From the NCBI GenBank assembly GCA_019671005.1, contig CM033715.1, positions 1,984,001 through 2,048,000 on the forward strand: a stretch of DNA of 64,000 nucleotides, given 5' to 3'. The stretch is from Hibiscus mutabilis (lineage: Eukaryota > Streptophyta > Magnoliopsida > Malvales > Malvaceae). Position numbers and translations under genes: made by a program. Shown here in pieces: positions 22,618 through 34,550 of the stretch. The first letter of the stretch is position 1. Every line of letters begins with the position of its first letter. The notes below the pieces were generated by a model. That model was not told the DNA's origin, made no database searches, and worked only from the letters and a program-made list of their open reading frames with translations.

Positions 22618-23313
22618 TCTTTTTCTTTTCTATAAAAAAATAAACATTTCAATACAAATTAAATTTAAAATAAAAAAATAAAAGACTGTTAGGTCACCGC
22701 TTACTTGTGCCATATTGACGTCAAAAGAAATTAGTAAATATTTGTTTTTTTGTTTGTTGCCCTTTTGATTTTTAATGTTTAGTCCTGATTAATCCGAATC
22801 GATTCGTATTATGCACTTAGTTTTGATAGGTGAGTCTCTCAATAAATTTTTTTTACATACACAACGCTTCAAATTCAATACATGCTTAAGCAGAACCAAG
22901 TTGCTTATTACTTATATTAATTCCGTTGATAAATTTATATATATTTCTAATAGTATAGATATACTTCTTGTATTATATATATATATACTCGTGTTTGAAA
23001 TTTTTTAAAATTGAGATTCTATCGAGCCATGACACCTCTATTCCAGATAAAATATAAACATAAATATTTGATGTTATGTTTTGTACGCCTTTTTATTTAG
23101 TTTGATACAATTTATAACAATTTGTCCATATTACAGACTTGACAATATTACACGTAACATAAAAAAAATATTGGTGTGTATATATTAGTTGTATTAATGA
23201 TATGTGCATTAATTTTTAATTTTTTTATTTGATATATTAATTTTATTAATAATATATTGAATGTATAATTTAGATATAGTTTGATGGAACGAGTTTTGTG
23301 ACTTCCAAACTAA
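22618..23313. other. AT-rich intergenic DNA
   Basis: No gene seen; a short (TA)n run is near 22974-22987. Confidence 0.4.
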
Positions 23314-23745
23314 TATTTTCTAATTTAATTTTGAAAGTTAATTTTTAAAACAAATATGTTATAAGAAATAATTAGTAAAATGTACTTTTAGATAATGCTA
23401 TATATTCCGTCAACTAAATACTAGATAAATTTTTCGAGTTTTAACATTTACAAAGACAATTTTAAAAAATAATTTTACATTTCATGAACTAAATACGTAA
23501 AAATTATTAAATCAATTTTACTTTCTAATTTAATTTTAAAATTTATTTTTTAAATAAATATGTTATAAGAAAATTTTAATAAAGTGTACTTTTAGGTAGT
23601 CTTATATTCAGTCGAGTAAACACTATAATTTTAACATTCATAAAGACAGTTCAAAAAATAATCTTACATTTTATGAATTAATTAGGTAAAATTTGTTAAA
23701 TCAATTTTACTTTCTAATTTTTTGTGAAAATTAATTGTTGAATAG
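23314..23745. repeat. Tandem repeat, period about 190-205 bp, just over two copies
   Basis: TTCTAATTTAATTTT begins at 23318 and 23523 and a third partial copy begins at 23712. Each full copy also carries ATATGTTATAAGAAA, TGTACTTTTAG and CTTTCTAATTT in order. It lies immediately left of the LTR retrotransposon. Confidence 0.65.
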
Positions 23746-23833
23746 TTGAGTTCAATAATGTTTTGCATGTAATTTTTTTATATTCATTGTATATCAATAA
23801 AAACTTGAAAAATTATTTTGTTTAAAAATAATC

Positions 23834-24302
23834 TGTTGGATTGAAATCTGCAATTGTGGGCACATATGTAAAATGTATGATGCTATAATAAAGTATGACA
23901 CAAAATCAAGTGACCAATTATATTAGGCGTGTCATAGGTATTAAAGTGTCATGGAAATAAAAGTGTAGATACCGTAAGATATATTTATAATTCAATGAGG
24001 GACACAATTATAAATATTTAATAGTTGATTTAATAATCAAGTAATCAACTATATAAAGAGGTAGTGGTTCCCAAGAATTAACTGGTTTTACTCTTGTCCC
24101 GTCAGAGAGTTTTTATGGCAAGCTCTAACCTATCTTCTTCGAAAATCACAACCACATTTTAGGCGATCTTCATCAAATAATTCAAAGTTTTCATCTATCG
24201 ATTAATTCATGTACGTTTCCGCATTCAGTTTATTGTTCTTTATGATTTGACATGATAGATCATGTGTTAGATTTCATATTCAGTTATAGTTTGGTTCTAA
24301 CA
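23834..24302 (+). repeat. 5' LTR of outer copia element
   Basis: 469 bp, starts TGTTGGATTG and ends GGTTCTAACA. It contains AACTATATAAAGAGGTAGTG, a TATA-type promoter word also present in the 3' LTR. Confidence 0.9.
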
Positions 24303-24305
24303 AGT

Positions 24306-24320
24306 AGCATCAGCGCCTCG
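24306..24320 (+). promoter_or_regulatory. Degenerate primer-binding site of outer element
   Basis: TAGCATCAGCGCC just after the 5' LTR resembles the copia initiator tRNA-Met site TGGTATCAGAGCC with several mismatches. Confidence 0.5.
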
Positions 24321-25475
24321 TCATGTTAAATCACTGAAAATAAATTTATTTTCTATTTTTTTAGATCTATTCGTTCATATGGTTTTATGAATTTAATATT
24401 TTGATTTGGTATATTTAGATTAAATACGGATGTTGAAGTTTTGAGTTTTAATTTATCACAAATGAAGGTTTTAGAGTTTTATATCTTATAAAAGATACGA
24501 TTACATTCTTGAATATCCGCATACGGTTATGTAATATTGATGATTTCAATCAAACTTGATTACCAACAGTAAGCCTTAAGAATTTTTAAAAATTATAATT
24601 CATCTTTATACGGCTTCTTACTTGCCTACCCGTCTCGATATACGGCTTCCTAGGGTTTTAAATAATTAACAAAAAACTACAGAGACAATGACGCTAGTGC
24701 GCCTATTTTAAGAAATGGGATAACACCCTTAATCCTTTATGTTGTCAATTCATGCTGTTTAGTCCATATTTATTTTTGTAATTTAGTTTTTGTCTCATAC
24801 AGCTTTTGTCTTTTTGCAATTAAGTCCAGACTTTTGCTTCTTTTTTTTTGAAATTCGAACAATTTATAGAATATGTATTCTGTTGGATTTGAGATCATAT
24901 GTATCATATTTAGGATTTTGGTATTCACATGAATATAAATATTACTGTTTAGTTTACAGTTTGCAATTGATTAATTTTAACAATTACAATTGCAATTGCA
25001 TTCGTGTCTTTTAAAAGTATGCTATTAACTGCGTGACTTTGGTTTTGACTTTTGATTTATTTGGGGTATATTGTTATTTGTCACAATGCCATTAATCTTA
25101 TGAAATTTATATTTGAATCATTTTGATCAACTTTTTTTGGTTATTATAGATATATTAAAGTTTTATGTGATCACTATATAATAATTTATTTATATGATAC
25201 TTTTGATTTCGATTTCTAGTTAAAGATTGATGGCTTGACTTTAATTTTGGTAAATGCATGTTTAAGGTTGAAGATATTTTTTTAAGAAACAGTTAAAGAT
25301 TTAGGGGTTTTTTTTTTCAATTTCTGATAGCTCCATTCAGATAACCTTATTTTGGGTTATTTAAGAAACTTAAGTGGTATTAGAAATTCCAGTTTTAACT
25401 GTTACAAAATTTTAAATTTGGATATCGATATATTTATATTATATTATATATTTTAAGATAAATTAATTGAAATAT

Positions 25476-26260
25476 TAAGTAACCAAAGTGACCTCTATTG
25501 TAAAAATTATTTTATTTTAAAATATAGAAGGTTTTGTGCATGTAAGTCGGATTGTGTTAATATTAATCGGCCCAAAGGAAGGTTAATAATTAACATTATT
25601 ACTTGTGCAACCGTGGTAATAAACATGTGATAATTATTCAGTTTTATATGTGAGCAATATATCGGCCCAAAGGAAGATTTCTGTTTGACATGTTTATATT
25701 ATCAATGTTTGATTATTGTACCAAGATATCACTTGTAAGTTAATGTTTTATCCAAAGATGAAATATTAATAGAGTGTCTGGTATCTTGATATTGGGTTTA
25801 CCTTTATTCAAATTTATTATTATTTTTGTTATCTTTTAATTTGATTGAAAGATAAAATTAAGACAAATATTTTAAAACAATTAAATTCATATTTTGGCTT
25901 CGGATGTCTAATTATTTAATAGATTAATTGAAACATAATGTCACCAAAGTGACCGCTTTTGTGTAAATTAGTTTATTTAAAATATTAAGATAATTATGAG
26001 TTTTTGTAATTCACGCATTTATTAATTGACCCAAAATAAAGTTAATATTTGACAGAATTACAACGACAACTGTGGCGATAAATGTGTGACAATTATAAGG
26101 TATTTTACGTGAGCAATACGTTAGTCCAAAGATTAATATATTATTTGACATAGTTTATTGTCAATGTTTGATTGCTACAACAAGAGTACCGCTTATAGTT
26201 AATATTACTCTCTAAAGACTTGTTATTAATGTTGTGCTTGGTATCTTGAGGGGAACTAAC
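25476..26260 (+). repeat. Duplicated block in the retrotransposon leader, period 461 bp
   Basis: ACCAAAGTGACC occurs at 25482 and 25943. Matching blocks follow in both copies: a CCCAAA(G/A)(G/T)AA word, GTGAGCAATA, TCAATGTTTGATT and GGTATCTTGA. The copies are diverged. Such leader duplications are known in plant copia elements. Confidence 0.65.
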
Positions 26261-26369
26261 CATTATTTTAAATTTATTTATTTACTTAGGAATATTTATG
26301 TGAGTTTGTTTTTATTTTATTTACTTTTTTTTGTTCTATATTTAGGTAGTTCATCTTTGATGTCACAAT

Positions 26370-26971
26370 ATTTGTTAAATACATTCTACACTCATGTTTA
26401 GTGAAACTAATTTCAATGAATAGAAAAGACACTTACATATAGTATTTGGTTGTATGAACATAAACTTTGCACTAAGTGAAGAATAACTTGCACCTCTTAC
26501 TGCGATAAGCACCCATAAAAGGGGTTTTGAGAGGTGAGATTGTTCAAATCGCATGAGTCTAATGATCATAATGAATAACATTCTATAAGTCATTAGGAGC
26601 AAAAAATCTAAAGAGATTACTCATATTAAGAGTTTCCTTGAAAAAATTAAAAAAAAAGTATTACCTAAAACATTAAGGTTAAGATGACATCACTTATGCC
26701 TTCTTTGATGTCTATAAAGTATAAATGTCAAGGAAATGTGAGGGAGTACATTATGAAAATGTTTAATATTGCTTCAAAATTTAAGACACATAAGATCGAA
26801 CATTCTAACAATTCTTTGTTCTTATAGTTTTGGCACCGCTTCATATACAGTTTAACCAATTCAAGTTACAATAGTCAAATGGAGAAATAGACTTTATTTG
26901 GGCTCATTTCTCATTGTGTTCAAGAGGAAGAAAAGTTGAAGCATTATAAGTGTAAAAATAATCATTTGGTC
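26370..26971 (+). pseudogene. Copia gag (UBN2-type) remnant of outer element
   Basis: In pieces this reads as a copia capsid: KDTYIVFGCMNIN, SNRMSLMI, then a frame from 26684 with IKYKCQGNVREYIMKM, ASKFKTHKIE and LISHCVQEEEKL. Several stop codons and probable frameshifts interrupt it. The match ends exactly where the next LTR begins at 26972, so gag was cut by that insertion. Confidence 0.8.
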
Positions 26972-28484
26972 TGTTGGAGTATGCCCAAAGACCAATCATG
27001 AGATGGTTGTAAAAGACATACTTATTTTATCTTGTTTATTAATATAAAGCCATTATTATTATTTCAGTCTTATTCTGTGTATTTATAAATAAACTAAATT
27101 ATAATAAAGTCCTTAGAATAATATAGTTATTCTTGAATATCCTTAGTCAAGAATTATTGCAGGCTTGGACAACAATAATGTATTAAGACTAATATGTAGT
27201 TGATTGATGACAAAGTGTTGTCATTGACATGGAGATGTCAAATTCAATACACAAGTATGTGTTACGGAACAACATACTGGACTGACCCGCTATGAGCATG
27301 TTTCTTGGATTATTATGTGATAGTCACAACATTGCTTATGGTGATAACTACATGTATGATCCTTAGACTTGAGATCATCATTATTTCAACATCGTGAGTG
27401 ACATATTTTAATACGGTCAAACGTGTGTCGTAACTGACTACACTATAAAGACTAATATTGGATATGTCATAATCCATGTAGCGAAATATGGTTGATCAAG
27501 ATAGGATTTGTCCCTCCTACATAATAGGAGTAATATCATAGGCCACTTGATTGAGTGGGACTAGAAAATGCATGGCCATGCTCGAATAAATTGATATGGG
27601 ATATCATAATTATTCGTTTATAACAGTCTACTCAAGATATCAAAAAACATTAGATGGACTACACAAGTGTGACTAATCCATGACTTGTGTCCGATCTAGA
27701 TATGAGGGTAAAAGGATGAAATACATAAAAAAGTTAATCACAGAAAAAAGGTTAAATCGAACCACAATTTCATGTAACTTAGGTAGCAATGATGTAGTGC
27801 TAGATGTCACTCATTGCTTGTAATATTATAATTTTTCTGGATATTACTGCAAACGTTACATGAACCTACAAGGGTCACGCCCTATGATTGAAACGAATAA
27901 ATATCGATTAGATAGCATGTGTACAAACTTGTTGTACACGTAATTAGTGAGAAACCGAAATTGTTATAATTATTGTAATTATGGATAATTTCGTTTATAT
28001 ATATGTGTGTTAATATTTGATAAGTTATTGTAATTATAAAATATTATTAAAGTATATATATATATCTTTAAAAGAAACCTAATTAAAGTAGAATCAGATT
28101 CTACATATTTAATTATATTCGGTTAAATATATTGTATATTTAAGAATTCGAATTTAATTAGAATTAGGTTTTTAAATGCTATATAAAGGTATACGGTCTA
28201 GCAGTCATTTATCCCTCATTTTTAAAAAACCTCTCTAATAGTTAGAGAAGAGAAAATATTGTTCGTTTCATTCGGGTGGACTGCGTAGAGGTCGGAACGC
28301 TATTGTGACGACTCAAATTCGATTTGGTTATTCCGAATTCCCTACGAATTTCTAGATTCCAGATTTATTAAGGTAACGTTTCATCCTTTATCACCCCAAA
28401 TTCGTCCCTTGTACATGAATCACTGGTGGATTACGACGAATAATTTTTCCGTTGCGCCATGGGGTGTACCTGCATTTCCCAACA
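26972..28484 (+). repeat. 5' LTR of an inserted second copia element
   Basis: Starts TGTTGGAGTATGCCCAAAGA and ends ATTTCCCAACA, about 1.5 kb. A GCTATATAAAGGTATACGG promoter word lies near 28180. A near-perfect copia primer-binding site follows at once. No second LTR of this type is present in the window, so the 3' part of this insertion is missing. Confidence 0.75.
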
Positions 28485-28485
28485 G

Positions 28486-28500
28486 TGGTATTAGAGCCAC
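28486..28500 (+). promoter_or_regulatory. Primer-binding site of inserted copia element
   Basis: TGGTATTAGAGCCAC, one mismatch from the tRNA-Met-complementary TGGTATCAGAGCC, one base after the LTR end. Confidence 0.85.
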
Positions 28501-30039
28501 TTTTATGATATAAATTCAGACTTAAATACTTGGATGATGTTTTTGTATGAGATGCATGTTTTACTTTTTCTGTTTTGACGAGTATGTGATGTTTGTGCGA
28601 AACGTAGAAATTGAATCCAGTCGCGATTAATATGTTAATCTGTTTTAACAAGTTTTTACGATCGATGGTTAAGTGTTATCATGTGTTTGTTGCGATAAGC
28701 TTTTGATAATCATATGTTAATAGTTGACATGATGAACATGCGGTTAAGATAGCAGATCATTTTTGGCAGAGGAATAATGGTTGTTCCAGAGTGAAAAACC
28801 TTAGGGATTGAAAATCCCAAAAACACGAATCTGTTGATAAAAGTTATCAAATCGTGAGGTTTTCCCATATTAATCGAAGTGCCAAAATTAAAAATTTTCT
28901 CGGCGGACCGGACGGCCCTGGATCTGCCGGACCGCGTAGGTAACAAAGGTCGTAAGAACTATTTAGGTAATCTTAATTAACAAGATAAAACATGTGTATG
29001 TTTTGGATGATATGCACGGTATTTGAAATGCATGGTTATAGCCTATTTACTTTGGTTTTATATAAATACGACATGCGTGTCGTGTCTTTCTTTCTTCTAT
29101 TGTAATTCTCTTCTCATCTTACTCCCTCGTATGTAAAATGAGTTTCTGAAAAATTGTAATATTTACGGAGAAAGCATGGACCAAAGAAGCAGACTGATGG
29201 GCCGATCAAAGGTGGATTAGGTGCTTGAGAAGCAAGTTCTATCTTTAGTAATTTTGGTTCTCCCATTGGCTTGGGATGGGCCAGCTTAGTTTTAAGGGCT
29301 ATAACCTTTGCATTTATATTTTCTACTTTACATGTATGTGATACAATGTATGTTTTTTTTAGAATGATGGTAACTGATTAGATCATAATAGAACGGTGAG
29401 ATTAATATAACAAAAAAACCCTACATATTTAATTAAAATTAGTCATCCAATATTAGCCCTCGTTGAAACCTTGATCGGTACTATGTAAGTTTTGCCAAAG
29501 CAAAATACTTAGATATATCCTGGTTAAAAGCGAATAATAAGCAAGTGATATTCACTGGTAGTAATATTGGTTAAACTAGGTTGTTCTAATAAGATTAGAA
29601 ACCTAAAGACTAATGATTGTTCAAGAACTTTGGTGATTGAAAAACAATACGAAAGTATATGTCTAGGATTGATTCTTTGAAATACTTGGTATTTAAGCAT
29701 GCCCAGTACACCACCTCTCTTACATAAGTTACCTACCTGGTGCACTATTCATTATTGTTCTTTCTATTAGACCGTATGAACTTTTGTTTCGGACAAATAG
29801 TTGTTCATCAAATATAGGAATTACATGAGATGTAATTAGCAAGTGTTGCTTACCTAAATAATTGAATTCTAGGAGTAAAGCCAAAGCTGACTTAGAATAA
29901 AATGAAATATGGATCCTTACCCACTAGAAATACTTTTAGCAAGTTTTTTTATTTTGAGGGTTTTTAATAGTGGGAATGTTATTATTTTATAAACATGATA
30001 AATAGGTACTTATAAAACATATTTTATCGTTGTAGATTT
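28501..30039 (+). other. Untranslated leader of inserted copia element
   Basis: About 1.5 kb between primer-binding site and gag. It is non-coding with a GC-rich word CGGACCGGACGGCCCTGG near 28904. Short minus-strand frames here are chance. Confidence 0.6.
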
Positions 30040-30249
30040 ATGGCAAACACATTATCATTGCGGTTCGTCCTTGATAATGACAAATTAAATGGCTTGAACT
30101 TCCTTGACTGGTTTCGCAATTTGAAGATTGTCCTCAAATAAGAATGGAAACTAACAGTCATTGAAGAACCTGTCCCTAAAAAGCCAGTAGATGATGCCTC
30201 TAAAGATGAATTGGAAGCCTTTGAAAAATACTCAAGTGACATATTTTAA
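30040..30249 (+). pseudogene. Start of copia gag of inserted element, truncated
   Basis: From the ATG at 30040 the frame reads LRFVLDNDKLNGLNF then DWFRNLKIVL, the classic N-terminus of copia gag. TAA at 30139-30141 interrupts it. The frame then continues EEPVPKKP and AFEKYSSD and ends at 30249. The rest of gag and all of pol are absent. Confidence 0.85.
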
Positions 30250-30584
30250 GATTATTTTTTGCAGAAATAAACTTCTTTTGGTTTATGTACACTCTAAATT
30301 CAGTAAAGTTTGATCTCACTAAAGTTTAGGAGGACCAATTGGAAATAGATATGTTCGGTTCACATTTTTTATGTAATTTTCTATGCTACACATCCATGAT
30401 TGATCTATGTCATTTGACTATATTTGTATATGTGATCATTGATGGGTCTAGTCATGATAAATATGGCAAATGTTGCTTTGATACTATATGGATATAGTTG
30501 ATGGACGATATTGTTATATAATACCTATTATATGATAGTAATTTTTGAGCTCATAAGGTTGTACATTTATCAGGAAACATATGT

Positions 30585-30600
30585 TGCCCAAGTGGGAGAT
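30585..30600 (+). promoter_or_regulatory. Polypurine tract next to 3' LTR
   Basis: CCAAGTGGGAGAT directly before the 3' LTR matches the usual copia plus-strand priming site. Confidence 0.75.
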
Positions 30601-31067
30601 TGCTGGATTAAAATCTGCAATTGTGGGCACATATGTAAAATATATGATGTTATTATAAAGTATGACACAAAATCAAGTGACCAATTATGTTAAGTGTGTC
30701 ATAGGTATTAAAGTGTCATTGAAGTAAAAGTGTACATACCCTATGATATATTTAGAATTCAACGAGGGGCAGAGTTATAAATATTTAATCGTTGATTTAA
30801 TAATCAACTATATAAAGAGGTAGTGGTCCCCAATAAATAGGTTAACTGGTATTACTCTTGTCCCCGTCAGAGAGTTTTTACGGCAAGGACTAACCTATCT
30901 TCTTGGAAGATCACAACCACCTTTTAAGCGATTTTCATCAAAGGATTCAAGATTTTCATCTATCGATTAATTTAGGTACGCTTCTGCATTCAGTTTATTG
31001 TTTTTGATGATTTAACATGATAGATTCTGGGTTAGATTTTATATTCAGTTATGGTTCAGTTCTAACA
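30601..31067 (+). repeat. 3' LTR of outer copia element
   Basis: 467 bp, starts TGCTGGATTA (a C where the 5' LTR has T) and ends AGTTCTAACA. Followed by the TAATC duplication at 31068-31072. Confidence 0.9.
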
Positions 31068-31337
31068 TAATCCTTTAATTAATTTAAGGATTAAATAGTA
31101 TTTCATCATGCGTCATCACTTTGGTACATGAAGGATTTTTTAGTTCAATTTCGTTTCTGGAGTTTCCAAACATGAAGTATGTTACCCTACTCAAATTTTC
31201 CGTTACAAAAAAGTCATGCACTACTCTAAGAACGTGTTTCATAATTACGTGATAGTATTTATTTTATAATTTTAGTTATTTGAAAACGTATACAAGCAGT
31301 TGAGACATATTGCTTGAAAATTACTCAATAAGCTCAT

Positions 31338-31573
31338 AAAAGGGGTAAACTATACTAGTAACCACCCAACTATGGGGTTGTTCATACTTTGACCACTCAA
31401 CTAAGAAATGAACTATTGAAGTGCTCTTATTTTGACCAACGAACTATTAAATTTCTGTTAACTAGCACGTCATGAACACTTTAAAAATTTAATGATATGA
31501 TTAACAAATTTCTTAATTGAATTGTCAAAATAAAAATGATCTCATAATTTGGTGGTGACGTATGTAGTTCACC
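31338..31573. mobile_element. Small MITE with GGGTAAAC-type ends
   Basis: AGGGGTAAACTATACTAGTA at the left is matched imperfectly by the reverse complement of ACGTATGTAGTTCACCCT at the right. Internal words about ACCACTCAACTA resemble the element at 55417-55737. Confidence 0.45.
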
Positions 31574-31597
31574 CTAAAAAACTATTTATCCATGTTG

Positions 31598-32206
31598 GAC
31601 TGTAAATGAGATGAGACAGATCGCGAGCTACTCGAGCTCGACTCGGTCAAAGTTTGACTCGGTTGGACTCGACTCAAGCTCGAGTTCTTAACGAGCCGAG
31701 CCAAGCTACTTGATACCCGACTCGAAAAACTCGCGAGATATTCGAAAACATAATATACTACATTTTTTATTTTTATAATTTAAAATATAAATTCCAAAAC
31801 TTAAAACCGTAAGATATAAACCCTAAAATCTAAATCCTAAATTCTAAACCCAACAACCTATACTTCTAAACCCTAAACTAACACACTATATCTTAAAATT
31901 AATAAGCTTGAGTTTGCACAACTTGTGTATCAAACATTTTTTTTCCTAATAGGGCTTTAAATGAGACGTGAAAAACGACGAGCCACTCGAGTCTGACACG
32001 GTCAAAAATCGGTCAACACTTGACTCAATTGAGCTCGAATCAAGCTCGAATTTGACTCGAGTTTTTAACGAGCCGAGTTGAGCTCAGATTTTTCAAGCTC
32101 GTTAAAAATTACTCAAATTTAAACCTGACTCAAAATTTTAACGAGCCAAATTGAACTTAGCACTACTTAACACTACTCAAGCTCGAATCGGCTCGTTTAC
32201 ACCGCT
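31598..32206. mobile_element. hAT-type non-autonomous element, GAGCTCGA-rich, possibly composite
   Basis: GACTGTAAATGAGATGAG at the left and GGCTCGTTTACACCGC at the right form a weak inverted pair. A second left-like end (GGCTTTAAATGAGACGTG) lies near 31953. Words ACTCGAGCTCGACTCGG, GCTCGAATC and ACGAGCCGAG fill both flanks. The middle (31790-31890) holds CCCTAAA-like words. Confidence 0.5.
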
Positions 32207-32530
32207 ACGTCGAAGTATCATACTAATCCAAAATGTTATTAATGCATTCCAACGAAAACCTAAGCTGGACTTTTCCATCACCTGATCGCCACGTCGTCTA
32301 TGTTCGTTAACATGTTGTTTGGTCTTGTCGCTTTCACTGCCCTAGTTAAACCATCTAAATTATTACATGAAATCTAAACTACATATTGAATCTTTTTTGA
32401 GTTGCCAGAAATTAATTCGAAATTATTTATGTAAAAATCATTAAAATGTTCAGGTTTCAGTTAAAAGTAGATTTAATATAAAAATAAGTACTCAAACTAT
32501 TATATTTTTTAGGTGTTTAAATTATTTTTT

Positions 32531-32828
32531 GGCTAAACTATAAAATAAGTGTCTAAACTATATCTTTTTTTACAATAGGTGCCTAAAGTATTTTTTGGCT
32601 GAAATATGTGCCTAAAGTTTTATTTTTAGCTAAAATAGTTGGCTAAAGTTTCATTTATTTTTTACTTGTTTTATAGTCAACTGAAACACCTATTTCAACA
32701 AAAAATAAAATTTTAGGCACCTATTTCAGCCAAACAATACTTCAGGCACCTATTTCGGCTAAAAAATACTTTAGGCACCTATTGCAAAAAAAGATACATA
32801 GTTTGGGCACTTATTTTGTAGTTAAGCC
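32531..32828. mobile_element. Foldback element built from TAGGTGCCTAAA modules
   Basis: GGCTAAACTATAAAATAAGT at the left pairs with ACTTATTTTGTAGTTAAGCC at the right, and the arms pair almost to the centre. Flanking 9-mers TTATTTTTT and ACTATTTTT agree at most positions. It sits inside a larger element (about 32495-33118) whose ends also carry TTTAGGCACC words. Confidence 0.6.
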
Positions 32829-33118
32829 ACTATTTTTATGACCCTTTTAGATGCCCAAACTATCTCACTTTTTTTTAGGTGCCTAAATTTTTTTGCTATT
32901 TTTCAGGTGCCCAAACTATCATTTTTACGTGGGCAAAAAAGATACATACTTTTTTTAGGCACATATTTTGACCAAAAAATAATAGTTTGAACGTGGGCAA
33001 AAAAAATTTAGGCACCTAAACGAGTAAAACAAGATAATTTTGGCATCTAAAAGGAGCAAAAAATAGTTTAGGCACCCAAAAAATGAGATAGTTTGAGCAC
33101 TTGTTTGGTATTAAGCTT
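32829..33118. repeat. Right part of the enclosing foldback element
   Basis: Repeated TTAGGTGCC/GGCACCTAA words in alternating orientation, ending GCACTTGTTTGGTATTAAGC. The presumed left end is just before 32531 (AAGTACTCAAACTATTATAT). Confidence 0.45.
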
Positions 33119-33299
33119 TACAAATACTAAAAAGTACCTTTTAAAGATGATAATAATTATTATATTTTGATATAATATTTAAATAATTAATTAAAAATTA
33201 TTATTTGAGAATTAAAACAAAATATTATAGGTTTTGAATACAAAACTTTTAGCATTCCCTATAATCATTTATTAATCTAATTTTTCTAAATATATATTT

Positions 33300-33850
33300 T
33301 ATATAAAATTAATTTCTTTTTTTTAATCAAACACCATGTTTCATTAAAATAATGAGAAGAAATAAACAGATAAGCATATCCTAAAATACAGAAATAAACG
33401 TAAAAAAGAAAAGAGTATGCAAATCAGAATAGCAAACTTAAATATTCTCATAAAATCTTCATCAGTGTTCTTCAAATCTAACACAATAGACAAATCTTGG
33501 AGTGCTCACTAGAAGAGCACAGAGTATTGAATTACTCCAACCAACAAAAAGAGAGAAAATGTCTTGGTTAACTCCACAACCAACCAACCCAGGCAATGTT
33601 GTGCGGCAAGATTCAATTGTAACATGCACCAGGTTGTAAACGTCTTCAATATCAGCATGTCATAGAGGCAGACAAAGAACGTGTCATAACGGTAGATGAA
33701 GAACAGACCAAAACAACCGACGAAAAACAAAAAATTAAAACAAAAGAAGAAACAAAAGTAAAAAACATAGAAACAAAAGAAAGAAATCACCGCCGGTAAA
33801 TGGTCAAAGCCGCCACCATTAGCTTGAAAAACTAAAAAATTATTTATAAA
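33300..33850 (-). repeat. Retroposon-like repeat, copy 1
   Basis: On the minus strand it runs from GCTAATGGTGGCGGCTTTGA, through CCGGCGGTGATTTC, a long T-rich stretch and GACACGTTCTTTG, to a 3' end TTTTAATGAAACATGG and an A-rich tail. Copies at 50.6, 52.0 and 57.0 kb share the order. An open minus-strand frame at 33509-33919 lies inside it and is not judged a gene. Non-LTR retroposon is the best guess. Confidence 0.5.
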
Positions 33851-34385
33851 TTCTCGACCAAAATGATAACCGCTACAGAAAAATGTGAGAGTGAAAAAAT
33901 GTGAGAGCGGGTAAATCAAACTCTATACTAACTTAATTTAAAAAATATAAAATGCCTTTGTGTTTAAGGTAACTAAAATTAAAGTTTTGTTTTATGTTTT
34001 TATACTTTTATATAATTTTTAAATAAAAGAATTAAAAATAATTATTTGAAAAATATACATAAAATGTTTTAGTTTTACCATCTCGTGAGTGTGATAAAAT
34101 TTAGTGTTAAATATTTTATTTGTCCCATTAAATTTATTACTATTGACTTTTTAAATTTTTGTTTTGAAAAACTAAAAGATTACTTAGAAACTCCCGACCA
34201 AAATGATAACTGCTGTAGAAAAAATGTGAGAGTGAAAAAATGTGAGAGTGGGTAAATCAAACTCTATACTAAATTAAAAATTATATAAAATGCCTTTGTG
34301 TTTAAGGTAACTAGAATTAAAGTTTTGTTTTATGTTTTTATACTTTTATATAATTTTTAAATAAAAATTTATTTGAAAGTCAAAC
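33826..34385. repeat. Recent direct duplication, period 340 bp
   Basis: GAAAAACTAAAA begins at 33826 and 34166. Roughly 200 bp match at high identity, including GACCAAAATGATAAC, ATGTGAGAGTGAAAAAATGT, ATGCCTTTGTGTTTAAGG and TTTTATATAATTTTTAAATA. The first copy begins at the 5' edge of the retroposon-like repeat. Confidence 0.8.
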
Positions 34386-34550
34386 TTAATATTAATAAAT
34401 TTATAGGTAAATCCCTTACCCTATACAAATATAAAAAATAAAATCAGTTAACACCGTAATTGTTGTAACATACAAGAAGATGTGAGTTTGAATATGAATT
34501 ATCTTTCAATAAAAAGTAATTTAAAATTTAAATAATTTAAAATTATGTTA

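Larger units (their letters stand above)
23834..31067 (+). mobile_element. Ty1/copia-type LTR retrotransposon without recognisable pol, with a second copia inserted
   Basis: Two direct LTRs (23834-24302 and 30601-31067) share sequence end to end and are bounded by TG...CA. Identical 5-bp duplications TAATC flank the element (23829-23833 and 31068-31072). Inside are a degenerate primer-binding site, a leader with internal duplication, a gag remnant ending abruptly at 26971, a second copia-type LTR plus leader plus gag start (26972 to about 30249), then the 3' non-coding part and polypurine tract of the outer element. No integrase, reverse transcriptase or RNase H region is visible, so most of pol has been deleted. 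By eye about one position in ten differs between the LTRs, so the insertion is old. Confidence 0.9.

Noticed and set aside
28391..28946. Minus-strand open frames of 78-86 codons
   Set aside because: They lie in the LTR, primer-binding site and leader of a plus-strand copia element and resemble no protein.
33509..33919. Minus-strand open frame of 136 codons, Phe-rich
   Set aside because: It lies in a T-rich repeat that is present in three other places without a conserved frame; composition explains the openness.
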